Source: Micromonospora narathiwatensis (GTDB lineage Bacteria; Actinomycetota; Actinomycetes; Mycobacteriales; Micromonosporaceae). Taken from it: a DNA stretch of 64,000 nt. Shown one piece after another: positions 53,580-62,995 of the stretch (position 1 is its first letter; every line of letters starts with the position of its first letter). The translations under genes and the position numbers were made by a program. The stretch lies in the NCBI RefSeq assembly GCF_900089605.1, contig NZ_LT594324.1, positions 1,116,001 to 1,180,000 of the forward strand, in the 5' to 3' direction. The notes beneath the pieces are model-generated. The model worked only from the letters and a program-made list of their open reading frames with translations, searched no databases and had not been told where the DNA came from.

Positions 53580-54718
53580 CGCCCGACGATCTGCGCCACG
53601 CTGCACCGCCGGACCCCACCGGAGTTGAGGAGGCCGTTGTCGCGGACCTCGCACGTCTGATCACGCGGATGCCGGACCCCGCCGGGGGTGTGCATGGGGC
53701 GGCCCTGGAGCGGGAGTTGGCCGTGAACGCCGGCGTACGGCACGCGGTCGCGGTGTCGTCCGGCACCGCGGCGCTGCACACCGCGCTGCGCGCACTGCAC
53801 ATCGGCCCGGGCGACGACGTCCTCGTACCGGCGCTGTCGGTGATCATGTCGGTCGCCCCGGTCATCCACGCCGGTGCCCGCCCGGTCTTCGTCGACTGCG
53901 ACCCCACCGGCACCGACCTCGACTACGACGACCTCGACCGCAAGGTCACGCCTGCGGCCAAGGCGATCCTGCCCGTGTATCTGTGGGGCCGCACCGGCGA
54001 CCCGGCCCGGCTGGCCCACGCGGCGGCGGAGCATGGCCTGGCCGTCGTGGAGGACGCCTGCCAGGCACAAGGCAGCCGCGCCGGTGGCCGACTCGCCGGC
54101 ACCACCGGCGACGTCGGCTGCTTCAGCCTCAAAGACGGCAAGGTGCTCTCGTCGGGAGAGGGCGGCTACCTCCTTACCGACCGCGACGACATCGCCCAGC
54201 GCGCGCGGTCCTTCCGCTCGCACCAGCAGCCCCCACCGCCCGAAGACGGCCTCCCCGCCGAGGTCGGCTACAACTACCGGCTCGCCGAGCCGCTCGCGCT
54301 CATCGCCCGCGCCAACCTTGCCCGCCTCGACACGCTCGCCGCCCGCCGTCGACACCAGGCATGCCTGCTCGCCAACCTGCTGACCGGCGCCCCCGGCATT
54401 GACGTGACCGATGTCCCGACCCGTCGAGGCTGGAACGGCTACAGCTTCCTCGCGACCGTGACCCTGGACGAGCCCCGCGCATTCTGTGAACACCTTGCCC
54501 GTCGTGGCGTACCAAACAGCGTCGGCACGTTCGGTTTGACCTCCGCCGATCAGCGCTCCGCGCTCGCCCCGTTCACCACCGCGCCGTGTCCCCACGCTGC
54601 TGCCGTCGTCGACCGGACCCTCGCCGTCATTCTCACCGACCACGACGACGAGCAGCGCATCGCCGGCTACGCAACAACGATCTCCCGAGAGGCCATGCAG
54701 TGGCAGCACCACATGTGA
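53576..54718 (+). CDS. DegT/DnrJ/EryC1/StrS-family aminotransferase
   Basis: 380 residues from ATG 53576 (ATGA overlap). PLP fold type I sugar/cyclitol aminotransferase: AVSSGTAALHTALRAL, PVYLWGRTGDP, EDACQAQGS, and GCFSLKDGKVLSSGEGG with the Schiff-base lysine at about residue 189. The C-terminal GYNYRLAEPLALIA is also typical. It would aminate a keto-sugar or keto-cyclitol, paired with the preceding radical SAM enzyme. The substrate is not known. Confidence 0.88.
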   Translation: MTPDDLRHAAPPDPTGVEEAVVADLARLITRMPDPAGGVHGAALERELAVNAGVRHAVAVSSGTAALHTALRALHIGPGDDVLVPALSVIMSVAPVIHAGARPVFVDCDPTGTDLDYDDLDRKVTPAAKAILPVYLWGRTGDPARLAHAAAEHGLAVVEDACQAQGSRAGGRLAGTTGDVGCFSLKDGKVLSSGEGGYLLTDRDDIAQRARSFRSHQQPPPPEDGLPAEVGYNYRLAEPLALIARANLARLDTLAARRRHQACLLANLLTGAPGIDVTDVPTRRGWNGYSFLATVTLDEPRAFCEHLARRGVPNSVGTFGLTSADQRSALAPFTTAPCPHAAAVVDRTLAVILTDHDDEQRIAGYATTISREAMQWQHHM

Positions 54719-54834
54719 CCAGCGACGGTAGGCCAGGCAGCCCCGCCGCCGGAGCCCGCGGGCATGGCCTTGCCACTGTCGATCGATCCCATCCCGGCGG
54801 CGTCCCCGCCAGCAACGTGATCGGAAGGAAAGCG

Positions 54835-55784
54835 TTGACGTGCGCCGACGTTCCTGCCACGTTCGATGGTTACCGCACTCGCCGCCTCGGCTCCAGTCTC
54901 ACGGCACAGGTTGATGAACACCTCGGCGACTGCGCTGGGTGCCGACATGCCTGGAAGCGATGCCGGTGGGACGCGGCCCGGGGAACCGACCTGTACGAGC
55001 AACTCGCCGCCTACCTCGGTGACACGTTCGAGCCCTATTTCGACTCCTCCCGCAGGTTGGCGACCGAGTGGGACGAGGCCCGTCCCGTCAAACCGGAGGA
55101 GATCCGGCAGTTCTACCGCACCACCCGGGCGTACCTCTACAACCAAGTCATCTGGCACGCCAGTGGGGCCCGCCCCGACTACGTCACTGCGGCCCTGCCC
55201 ATCCTTCGCGAGCACCCTGGGGCGATCCTCGACTGGGGTGCGGAATCGGTGCCGACCTGCTCCGGATGCACCACGTCGGCCTCGACGTCTGGGGCTGCGA
55301 CCTGCCCTCGCCGCCCCGAGACTTCCTGCAATGGCGTGCCGTCGGTGGCGGGTACCACCGCCCGATTCTCGATACCGGCAGTCCCGACCAAGCCGTCCGG
55401 CCAGGCGTGCTGTGGATCATCGACACGCTCGACCATCTTCGTGATCCCGAAGCCGAGCTCGGCGGCCTCTTGAACCAGGTCGATCTGATGATCACCGAGC
55501 GGTACGAGGTCGATCAGCGGCGGGGCCGTCAAGGGTTCCATTTCCGGCGCACCCCGGCCGAGATAGCGCATTTCCTTGCCCTGTACGGCCTGCAACCCCG
55601 CAGGCCAGCGGAGACGCCCGAGGTGCTCTCGGTCTGGGTCCGTGCTCGGCTCGAGCGTCCGCAGCCTTCAGGACCTGGACCTGATGGCGCTGCCCGAACC
55701 CCGGCCTCTGGCGACCTTCACCTCCGCCGAGCTGCCCAGTTGCCCGGACGCGACACCGGGCCGGCGCCCACCGAGAAGGAGTGA
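54835..55784 (+). pseudogene. SAM-dependent methyltransferase, frameshifted at 55238
   Basis: TTG 54835 is chosen for GGAAGGAAA upstream; a GTG at 54715 overlapping the previous stop is the alternative. The N-terminus has VDEHLGDCAGCRHAW, similar to the small zf-HC2 zinc finger. The frame reaches GAILDWG and then must shift by one base after 55238 to give CGIGADLLRMHHVGLDVWGCD, the SAM-binding motif I and following strand, and a full C-terminus (LWIIDTLDHLRDPE, FHFRRTPAEIAHFLALYGL). A G or C lost in the GACTGGGGTG run explains it. Possibly an assembly error, because both halves are intact. Confidence 0.7.
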
Positions 55785-55787
55785 TAG

Positions 55788-56495
55788 ATGCGCGAGGTTC
55801 TCCTCTTCTCCGCCGGGCTGGATTCCTTTCCGGCCTGGCACTACCTCGGCAAACCACCGGCACTGTACTTCGACATCCGGCACTACGGCCGGCAGCAGGA
55901 GATCGACACCGTGCAGGCACTCGCCAGCGCGCACGGGATGGACCTGACGATCAGCAACGAGCTTGATCTGTCAGCCTGGGCCACCCCTCAGGGGGACCTG
56001 ATCCCGTTCCGGAACGTGCTGTTCGCGATGCTCGCCGGCTTCCGCGCCGATGTGGTCTGGTGCGTGGGCGTCAAGGGCGACCACACCGCCGACAAGAGCC
56101 CTGAGGCGTTCATACGGATGAGCGAGATGCTGACGGCGTTCGCTGGCCGGCCGATCCGGGTCGACAGCCCGTTCTGGAACATGACGAAATCGGAGATCGT
56201 CGCCTGGTACCTCGAGGCCGGTCTGCCCGTCAACGACCTGCTGCAGACGTTCTCCTGCGCGACGCCGGAAGACGCGTTCGCGCACTGCGGCCGGTGTCCG
56301 AGCTGCTTGCGCCGCTGGATAGCGCTGACCAACAACGACATCGCCGGCCACTTCGCCTCCCCGCCCTGGACCTGGGACCGAATCCGCGCCTACTACCTGC
56401 CCGCGATGGCCAGCGGCGGTTACCCGCCGCACCGTGTCGAGGAGTTCCGCCGCGCCATGGCCACCGTCGGTGTATTCCCCGAGCCACCTCGATGA
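55788..56495 (+). CDS. queC: 7-cyano-7-deazaguanine synthase
   Basis: 235 residues. QueC turns 7-carboxy-7-deazaguanine into preQ0 with ammonia and ATP. PP-loop FSAGLDSF (usual SGGLDST), FRNVLFAMLA, CVGVKGDHT, VDSPFWNMTKSEIV, and the C-terminal zinc motif FSC...HCGRCPSCLRRW. All elements of the family are present although the PP-loop is slightly altered. It completes the folE-queD-queE-queC set. preQ0 can then be used for queuosine, DNA modification or an antibiotic; the neighbours favour a metabolite. Confidence 0.9.
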   Translation: MREVLLFSAGLDSFPAWHYLGKPPALYFDIRHYGRQQEIDTVQALASAHGMDLTISNELDLSAWATPQGDLIPFRNVLFAMLAGFRADVVWCVGVKGDHTADKSPEAFIRMSEMLTAFAGRPIRVDSPFWNMTKSEIVAWYLEAGLPVNDLLQTFSCATPEDAFAHCGRCPSCLRRWIALTNNDIAGHFASPPWTWDRIRAYYLPAMASGGYPPHRVEEFRRAMATVGVFPEPPR

Positions 56496-56549
56496 GTCGC
56501 CGCCTGGCTCTCGCCCCGTTACGCCGACCCCTACGCCTTGGGAGTAGCA

Positions 56550-57377
56550 GTGAACGTCCTCGGCCTGCGGTTCGCCGCAAACATGTCCATCCTCTACGGG
56601 CACCTGCCCCTGCTGGACCGGCCGGCCGCGGCGGCGGCTGACGGCTTTGACGCCGTCGAATGCTGGTGGCCGTTTTCCAGTCCGGCGCCCGCCGACCGGG
56701 AAACCGACGCGTTCGCGGCCGCGCTCGACGACGCCGGAGTGCGTCTGGTCGCGATGAACTTCGTGGAAGGTGACATGCGAACCGGTGACCGCGGGCTGCT
56801 GTCGAGCCCGGGCCGCCACGGCGAGTTCCGGGCTGGTATCGACACCGCGGTCGGGTTCGCCGCGCGCGTCGGCTGCCGGATCCTCAACGCGCTGTACGGC
56901 AACCGGGAACCCGGCGCTGATCCTGCCCGTCAGGACCAGCTGGCCCTCGGAAGTCTCGCTAGGGCCGCCGCCGCCGCAGACACGATCGGTGCCAAGGTGG
57001 TGCTGGAGGCGATCAGCCCTCGGGAGGCCCCGGACTACCCGCTTGGCGACGCTGATGCGGCGGTGACGGCCGCCGACGCGGTCAACGCCGTGACCGGCCT
57101 CACCAACGTCGGTGTCCTGTGCGACCTCTACCACCACGGCCGCTCCGGCGAGGACGTGCCCGCGTTGCTGCGCCGGCATGCGGCCCGCATCGCGCACGTG
57201 CAGGTCGCCGACGACCCCGGCCGCGGCCGTCCCGGCTCCGGCGCGCTGGACTACCCGGCCTACTTCGACGCCCTGCAGGACATCGGGTACCACGGCTGGA
57301 TCGGGCTGGAGTACGAGCCGACCCGTGATCCCGCCGTCGACTACGACTGGCTGCCGCACCTGCGGCCGGGCCGATGA
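56550..57377 (+). CDS. TIM-barrel isomerase, hydroxypyruvate-isomerase-like
   Basis: 275 residues from GTG 56550 (GGGAG upstream). Pattern of AP_endonuc_2/Hyi isomerases: FAANMSILYGHLPLLDR, GFDAVECWWPF, VLLEAIS-like VVLEAISPR, CDLYHHG and HVQVADDPGRGRPGSG, GLEYEPT. The metal ligands Glu, Asp, His and Glu are in place. In this cluster it may isomerise a sugar phosphate or a hydroxypyruvate-like intermediate. Its stop overlaps the kinase gene (ATGA). Confidence 0.8.
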   Translation: MNVLGLRFAANMSILYGHLPLLDRPAAAAADGFDAVECWWPFSSPAPADRETDAFAAALDDAGVRLVAMNFVEGDMRTGDRGLLSSPGRHGEFRAGIDTAVGFAARVGCRILNALYGNREPGADPARQDQLALGSLARAAAAADTIGAKVVLEAISPREAPDYPLGDADAAVTAADAVNAVTGLTNVGVLCDLYHHGRSGEDVPALLRRHAARIAHVQVADDPGRGRPGSGALDYPAYFDALQDIGYHGWIGLEYEPTRDPAVDYDWLPHLRPGR

Positions 57378-58174
57378 CGCGGGCGGGAGCAGACATGCCA
57401 GACATCACCACACCGGCAGCCGACGCGGAGGCCGGGCCGTCGTGGCGGTTCGCGCCGCCGCGGGGACGCCTGGTCACGTTCGAAGGGGTCTGGGGAGCGG
57501 GAAAGACCACCGCGGCTCAGCTCGTTGGCGCTGGGCTCCGGCGGGCCGGGTTCACCGTCCGGGTGGTCCATTACGGCGGTGAGCCCGGAAGCATTGGCCG
57601 GCTGTCGGCGTTCCTCGAACGCTCCCCGCTGCGCGTGCGGACTGGTCTCGGCGGTTACGCCCTGCCCCATCACAGCACCGTCGATGTGCTGCTGCGCCTG
57701 TGCCGTGAAGCCCATCACCACATCCACTGCTTCCGGCCCGCCCTGGCTGCCAACGACGTGGTGCTCGTCGACCACGGCGTCTACTCCAAGCTCGCCTGGG
57801 CTCTGGCGGTGCTGACCGAGACCGCCCCGGAAGTCGATCCCGCCCGCACGCTGGAACGGCTACGGGCCGTCGTCGCACCCTGGTTTTGCGAGCCCGACGT
57901 GCCGGTTTACCTCGACACGCCGTGGCCGTTGGCCCGAGAACGCGCGATCGCTCGCGGTCGCGGCGGCGGCGATCCTGCCGCGATCGAACGGCTGCTGTTC
58001 CTGCCCCGCTACACCGCCGCCTACCGGCAGGTCCTAGCCGGCCACGAGGACCGGGTGGCTCGGGTACGGGTCGGGCTGCGCGCCGCCGGCGCGGTCGCCG
58101 ACGAGATCACCAGCCGGCTGCTCAGCACGCTGCGCGCCGCACCGCTGGCCGCGACCGCACCAGGGAGGGAATGA
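57374..58174 (+). CDS. Thymidylate-kinase-like P-loop protein
   Basis: 266 residues from ATG 57374. Walker A FEGVWGAGKTTAA near residues 37-50, then a DHG motif (VVLVDHGVYSKL) in place of the DRY/DRF of dTMP kinases, and an Arg-rich lid (ARERAIARGRGGG). A 30-residue N-terminal extension is unstructured. It probably phosphorylates a nucleotide-like or sugar substrate of the pathway. A second, similar gene starts at 63816. Confidence 0.75.
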   Translation: MTRAGADMPDITTPAADAEAGPSWRFAPPRGRLVTFEGVWGAGKTTAAQLVGAGLRRAGFTVRVVHYGGEPGSIGRLSAFLERSPLRVRTGLGGYALPHHSTVDVLLRLCREAHHHIHCFRPALAANDVVLVDHGVYSKLAWALAVLTETAPEVDPARTLERLRAVVAPWFCEPDVPVYLDTPWPLARERAIARGRGGGDPAAIERLLFLPRYTAAYRQVLAGHEDRVARVRVGLRAAGAVADEITSRLLSTLRAAPLAATAPGRE

Positions 58175-58872
58175 GTATGTCGTCGTTTCTCGACGCGTTG
58201 CCGGACGACCGGATCCTGCTGGATGTGTCCCTGTGGTCGGCCGACCTGTCCTCGCTTGGGGCGGAGGCGGCCCGGATTAGCCCGTACGCCGACCTGCTGC
58301 ACATCGACGCCTCCGACACGCATTTCATTGCGGAGGCGCTGTTCTTCCCCGACCTCGTGCGCGCGGTCCGGCCGCACACCGATCGGCCGCTGCACGTACA
58401 CCTGATGGCGCACCGACCGGCCCGGCTCGCGTGCGCGTTCGCTGACGCCGGTGCCGACCTGATCACCGTGCACGCGGAAGCCACCGGCGCGGCCGACGCC
58501 GTCCGGGCGATCCACGATGTCGGGCTGCTGGCGGGGATCGCGCTGATGCTGGACACTGACCCCGCCGACGCTCGCGGATTGCTCGCCGAGGCTGACGCGA
58601 TCGTGCTGATCGGCACCCCGCTGGGCACCAAGGGCACCACCATGCATCCCGCCGCCCTGACGAGGATCACCGCGATGCGGCGGCTGTTGGACGTCGAACA
58701 GCGGCAAATCCCGATCATTGCCGACGGCGGCATCCGCCAGGACACCGTCGCGTCGCTCGCCGCTGCCGGGGCCAACGGTGTGGTCCCCGGATCGTTGCTT
58801 TGGGCCAGCCGCGACCTGCCCGGCACCGCCGCATGGATCCGCAGCCACCAGCCCGGACCGGAGGACCGATGA
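58171..58872 (+). CDS. Ribulose-phosphate-3-epimerase-like protein
   Basis: 233 residues from ATG 58171 or ATG 58177. TIM-barrel epimerase signatures: LLDVSLWSADLSSL, LLHIDASDTHF, LHVHLMAHRPA, and IIADGGIRQDT with a phosphate-binding GSLLW. Compared with true Rpe (HxDxMDGHF) the sequence is diverged (HIDASDTHF), so the substrate may be another sugar phosphate. Fits a sugar-building role next to the TIM-barrel isomerase and cupin isomerase. Confidence 0.82.
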   Translation: MSMSSFLDALPDDRILLDVSLWSADLSSLGAEAARISPYADLLHIDASDTHFIAEALFFPDLVRAVRPHTDRPLHVHLMAHRPARLACAFADAGADLITVHAEATGAADAVRAIHDVGLLAGIALMLDTDPADARGLLAEADAIVLIGTPLGTKGTTMHPAALTRITAMRRLLDVEQRQIPIIADGGIRQDTVASLAAAGANGVVPGSLLWASRDLPGTAAWIRSHQPGPEDR

Positions 58873-59642
58873 CCAACCCACCTGACCTGTCGGGCTGGAC
58901 GATCAGCCTCGACCTGTGGGGCACCCTGATCGTGCACGGCGACCGGGCGGCAGTGACGGACTGGCGGGTAGCCGAATTCACCCGCGTCCTGGACGCGTTC
59001 GGGCACGCCAGACCCGGCGCCCAGATCCGGCATGCGGTGACTGCCGCCGATCGCACCGCCCTTCACCGGCAGCGCCACGACGGCGTACAGCCCACCGTCG
59101 GCGAGCTGCTGGCCGGCGTCCTCGACCCACTCGCCGTCCAGGCGACGGCCGAGTTGCTGTCAGTGCTCGAGGTCGTGCACACCCACGCGAGTCTGCGCGG
59201 ATGCCCGCGCCCGATCGACGGCGCGCAGGGCGCGCTGCGTGCGCTGGTCAGAACCGGTGCGCGGCTCGTGCTGACCTCGAACACCCTGTCGACCTCTCCC
59301 CAGGTCCACCAGCAGCTACTCGATGACCTCGAACTGTCGCCGTTCTTCGCCGACATGCTGTTCTCCGGAGAGCTCGGCGTCGCGAAACCACGGCCTGAGG
59401 TCTTCGCCACGGTGGCCGAACGCGCCCACAGCACGCCGGAAAAAGTGGTCCATGTCGGCGACGACTGGCTCACCGACGTCCGGGGCGCGCTGGACGCCGG
59501 CTGCCGAGCCGTGCACTACCAGCCAACCGGACGTCCCGCCCGACCTGGCGTCCTCGCCATCACCGCTCTCGATCAGCTCGTCGACGCGCTGTCCGCCGCC
59601 TGTCTGCCGACCGGCGCCCTGTCCTCCTCGGGGCCGCGATGA
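58869..59642 (+). CDS. HAD-superfamily hydrolase
   Basis: 257 residues, ATGA overlap. Motif I is SLDLWGTLI (nucleophile Asp, second Asp replaced by Trp as in some HAD groups), motif II LTSNT, motif III K in GVAKPRPEVF, motif IV HVGDDWLTDV. A cap domain lies between motifs I and II. It is a likely sugar- or nucleotide-phosphatase of the pathway. Overlap with both neighbours indicates one transcript. Confidence 0.85.
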   Translation: MTNPPDLSGWTISLDLWGTLIVHGDRAAVTDWRVAEFTRVLDAFGHARPGAQIRHAVTAADRTALHRQRHDGVQPTVGELLAGVLDPLAVQATAELLSVLEVVHTHASLRGCPRPIDGAQGALRALVRTGARLVLTSNTLSTSPQVHQQLLDDLELSPFFADMLFSGELGVAKPRPEVFATVAERAHSTPEKVVHVGDDWLTDVRGALDAGCRAVHYQPTGRPARPGVLAITALDQLVDALSAACLPTGALSSSGPR

Positions 59643-60439
59643 CCACGACCGCATCGGCTGCCGCGCTGACCGTGCTGCCTGAGCATGGCGCCGGTGCCGG
59701 CTTCCGCCTGTCCGACCTACTGGCCCGCTACCGCGACGGCGAGAACAAGGTATTCGTCAGCGACGCCGTCCTGCACCACGGCACCCGGGACGATCCGCTG
59801 CTCTACACCGCCCACCGCGACGTCCTGCCGCGCCGGCATGCGCTCGACACCGACTGGTTCGCCGACCTGGTCGAATACCAGCCCGGCGTGCTGCCCGGCG
59901 GGGAGCTGCACCGCTCGACCGGGCACTGGAACACCCCAGCGCAGCTGGAGGTCTTTCAGACCTTGACCGGCCGCACTCTGATGATCACCGCTTGGCGAAC
60001 CGCCGCGGGCCAGCCGGTTCTGCGGTATCAGGAGTGCCACGCCGGAGCGCTGGCCGTGATCCCGTTCGGCGGCTGGCACCTCACTCTCGTACTCGAGGGT
60101 CCGGCCGAAGTTTTCAACATCTACGCCGAACTGCCCGTCGCCGGAAACCCTACGGAGCGGGTCGACTGTGACGCGGACAAGTACCGGCGAGCCCTGGCCG
60201 TCGAGATCACCGCCGTGCGGGCCAGCGACGGATTCCAGCTCACCGGTGCCGGGCTTGCCGCTTGGGGCACCGCACGGCAGGCCGTCGAGCCCACCTGGTT
60301 GCGCCAGGCACTCGGTGCCGCGAGCCTGCCGGAGTTCTACAGCACTGCGCACGGATCCGCGCTCGCAGCCCTGGCCCGGTACGCGCACCGCCACCTGCCC
60401 GCGCACACGCCGGACCGTCACGAAGCGGAGAGCCGATGA
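59639..60439 (+). CDS. Cupin protein, glucose-6-phosphate-isomerase-like
   Basis: 266 residues, ATGA overlap. A cupin barrel is suggested by RSTGHWN, EVFQTLTGRTLMITAW, YQECHAGALAVIPFGGWHLTLVLEG and AEVFNIYAEL. The order GHW...E...H matches the cupin-type (archaeal) phosphoglucose isomerase layout, where His/Glu residues bind metal. Together with epimerase- and isomerase-like neighbours, a sugar-phosphate isomerase is the best guess, with moderate confidence. Confidence 0.6.
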   Translation: MTTTASAAALTVLPEHGAGAGFRLSDLLARYRDGENKVFVSDAVLHHGTRDDPLLYTAHRDVLPRRHALDTDWFADLVEYQPGVLPGGELHRSTGHWNTPAQLEVFQTLTGRTLMITAWRTAAGQPVLRYQECHAGALAVIPFGGWHLTLVLEGPAEVFNIYAELPVAGNPTERVDCDADKYRRALAVEITAVRASDGFQLTGAGLAAWGTARQAVEPTWLRQALGAASLPEFYSTAHGSALAALARYAHRHLPAHTPDRHEAESR

Positions 60440-61551
60440 CATACCCAGCAGCGGCCGTCACCAGCGGCTGCGCCGCGACCTTCCGATGCGGCAACGCCAC
60501 CGTCACCCTCCACACCGACAGCCCACAAGCGCTGGGCGAGGCACGGCGAACCCTCTACTCCTACGACGAACAACCCCCAGGGCCCGCGACCTGGCACATC
60601 TACCTCACCCTCGACCCGGACGTCGCGAGCAGCGCCGAGGCTGCGACAGGCGGGCGGCGCTTCGACATCGGACCGCAGACCTACGCCTACGAACACGAAC
60701 GCACGGCCATTTCGCAGAGCACGTTCTGGGTGCCCGACCGGCGCACGCTGCTACACGCCGACCAGAAGGCGAGAACGATCGTGGTCCGGTGCGCTACGGC
60801 GGATGGGATCGGCCTGTGGGCGCCGCGGCTGGTGCGGCAGGCGATGACTGCGCAGCTGCTGGCCGAGGGGATGGTCTACGCCCACGCCGCCGCGTTCACC
60901 TGCCGCGAGCAGGGCATCCTGATCGCCGGCCACCGCGGACGTGGGAAGACGACCACCCTGCTGGCCGGGCTGCACCACCTCGGCGGCGACTACGTGACCA
61001 ACGACCGGCTGATGCTGCACGCCAGCGACAACGGCCTACACGGTTACCCCTGGCCGATGCCGCTGCGCGCCGGGATCGGCACCCTCGCGGCCCTGCCGCA
61101 TTTGCGCCACCGTGTTCCCGCTGGCCAGCGGGCGCTGACGACAGAACAGAGATGGGCCTTCCCACACAAGGTCGTCATCGAGCCGGCTGGCTTTCAGGAT
61201 CTGCTGCACCGGGGCGGGAAGGTCGCCGCCCAGATGATCCCATCGATGATGATCTGGCCGCACCTCGACCCCGCCCGCACCGGCGTCGTCGTCGAGCGCG
61301 TCGACCCCGACGAGGTGCACCAGAGGCTGGTCGACACGCGAATGTTCATGCGCGACCCCACGCGTGGCACCAGCGCGCACATCAACCAGTGGCTCGTGCC
61401 CGGCCCGGCCGGCGAGGTCACCGACGCCCACCTGCATCGCACCGCCGCTGCGCTGGTCTCGCGGCCCTGCTACCGCGTCCACGCCGGCGCCGACCCGGCC
61501 GCACTGGCCGACGCCGTCGGTGCGCTACTCGACGCTGGGGAGCCCCGATGA
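60436..61551 (+). CDS. HprK-like serine kinase-related protein
   Basis: 371 residues, ATGA overlap. P-loop GHRGRGKTTTLLAGL near residues 172-185, then DYVTNDRLMLH (HprK-type Asp), VVIEPAGF and a C-terminal helical end. The N-terminal 150 residues are beta-rich. HprK-related proteins beside a nucleotidyltransferase gene, as here, are a recurrent pair in bacterial peptide and small-molecule clusters. The substrate is unknown; no HPr is encoded nearby. Confidence 0.75.
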   Translation: MTYPAAAVTSGCAATFRCGNATVTLHTDSPQALGEARRTLYSYDEQPPGPATWHIYLTLDPDVASSAEAATGGRRFDIGPQTYAYEHERTAISQSTFWVPDRRTLLHADQKARTIVVRCATADGIGLWAPRLVRQAMTAQLLAEGMVYAHAAAFTCREQGILIAGHRGRGKTTTLLAGLHHLGGDYVTNDRLMLHASDNGLHGYPWPMPLRAGIGTLAALPHLRHRVPAGQRALTTEQRWAFPHKVVIEPAGFQDLLHRGGKVAAQMIPSMMIWPHLDPARTGVVVERVDPDEVHQRLVDTRMFMRDPTRGTSAHINQWLVPGPAGEVTDAHLHRTAAALVSRPCYRVHAGADPAALADAVGALLDAGEPR

Positions 61552-62435
61552 CCGCGACGCCTGCCACATTCTTTCCCGACACCAGCGGCTGCCCGCGGGC
61601 GTACCGGCTGCTGCGCGCAGCCTGCGAACCGCCCGGTCCCACACTCGACCCCGGCCTGGTCGGCGAGGACATTCGGCCGCTCGGCGAAGTGCTGGAGTAC
61701 GCCATCGTCGCCAAGATGCTCTGCCTGTTCGCCGACTGGCTCGACCGCTGCGACCACACGGCGGACCTGGCCCGGCCGATGCAGCAGTTTCTGCGTGGCC
61801 AGCGGCGGCTCAACACCCACCGCTGGCGTATGCACCACCGGGAAGCCGTCCGCGTCATCGGCGTTCTCGCCGCCCGGGGCGTTCCGGCCGCCGCGATCAA
61901 CGGGATCGCGCACGCGAGCGTGCTCTACCACGGCGACGGATCCCGCCAGTCCAGCGACGTCGACATCCTCATCCCCGCCGAGGCCGCCGACGACGCCGTG
62001 AACGTCCTGACCAGCTGCGGCTACTACGCCACCGGGCGCCGGCCCACTGCCCTGCACCGGGACTTCGACGATCCTGTGGTTCCCGGCGTCACCCTCGACC
62101 TGAGCACGCGGCTGGCGCACACCAGCGACCCGGCCGACATCGCCTGCGTGCTCGCCCGCCGCACGCCCGCGCCGCAACATGTCGCGGATCTGGAGCCGTT
62201 GCCGATCCTGAGCCGCGATGACGGGTTCCTGCACACTCTGGCCCGCGTCGCCGCGCAGCGCCGCTGGCCTGCGCTGGCCGACGCGCTGCGCTACAGCGCC
62301 CACAGCAGCACCGCGACAGATGCGGCCACCGTGGTGCCCATGCCGGCGCAGACCGGATGGCAGCTGCTGCGCTCCTGCTGGCCCCATCTGCCCGAACGGC
62401 CGCCGCTGTCCGAGACTGCGGGAGACCGGCGGTGA
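61548..62435 (+). CDS. Nucleotidyltransferase-family protein (NTP_transf_5-like)
   Basis: 295 residues, ATGA overlap. The catalytic region reads GIAHASVLYHGDGSRQSSDVDILIP, with the DxD metal-binding pair (SSDVDILI), and later VTLDLSTRL. The C-terminal part is helical. It fits uncharacterised minimal nucleotidyltransferases that accompany HprK-like proteins. It may transfer a nucleotide to the product or to a protein for resistance; not determined. Confidence 0.7.
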   Translation: MTATPATFFPDTSGCPRAYRLLRAACEPPGPTLDPGLVGEDIRPLGEVLEYAIVAKMLCLFADWLDRCDHTADLARPMQQFLRGQRRLNTHRWRMHHREAVRVIGVLAARGVPAAAINGIAHASVLYHGDGSRQSSDVDILIPAEAADDAVNVLTSCGYYATGRRPTALHRDFDDPVVPGVTLDLSTRLAHTSDPADIACVLARRTPAPQHVADLEPLPILSRDDGFLHTLARVAAQRRWPALADALRYSAHSSTATDAATVVPMPAQTGWQLLRSCWPHLPERPPLSETAGDRR

Positions 62436-62995
62436 TCGTGCAGTTGGCCGGGCTGCCCGGCACGGGCAAGAGCTCACTGGCCGCCGCGCTGCGCGCGCAC
62501 CTCGGCCACGGTTGCCTGGTGCTCGACAAGGATCACGTCCGGGCCGCGCTCTACGAGGCCAGCGGCCAGGTCACCTACCGCCGGGACCAGGACGACTTCG
62601 TGGTCTCTCTGCTACACCAGGCCGCGCGTGAGCATCTGACCCGGCAGCCGGACGCCACGGTCATCCTTGAGCGCACCTGCACCCGCCGCTACCAGATCGA
62701 CGACGTGGTCCGACTCGCGGCCGGACTGCACCAGCCGCTGGCAATCATCAGGTGCTGGTGCCCCGATCCTGTCGCGCGAGCCCGCCTCGACGCCGACCGG
62801 CAGCACGGCCAGCACCCGGCTGCCGACCGCGGCTTCGCCCTCTACCAGCAGCTGCGGGCCACCGCGGAACCCATCAGCGTCCCGGCGCTGCATCTGCGCA
62901 CCGATACGACGGCGGCGCGGATCCTCACCGCCGCCGTCGATTACCTCCACGACATATCCACAGCCCCCGCGCCGGTGGAAGGAGCCGCCCGATGA
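62432..62995 (+). CDS. Small P-loop kinase (AAA_33/zeta-like)
   Basis: 187 residues from GTG 62432 (GTGA overlap). Walker A LAGLPGTGKSSLAAAL at residues 5-20, VLDKDHVRAALYE, ERTCTRRYQI, and a lid with DADRQHGQH. Similar to shikimate-, gluconate- or chloramphenicol-phosphotransferase-like kinases and to zeta toxins. In a biosynthetic operon it may phosphorylate a sugar intermediate or provide self-resistance. Confidence 0.75.
   Translation: MIVQLAGLPGTGKSSLAAALRAHLGHGCLVLDKDHVRAALYEASGQVTYRRDQDDFVVSLLHQAAREHLTRQPDATVILERTCTRRYQIDDVVRLAAGLHQPLAIIRCWCPDPVARARLDADRQHGQHPAADRGFALYQQLRATAEPISVPALHLRTDTTAARILTAAVDYLHDISTAPAPVEGAAR

Noticed and set aside
56492..56641. 49-codon ORF overlapping the queC stop
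   Set aside because: Arg/Pro-rich and overlaps the clear start of the TIM-barrel isomerase in another frame.
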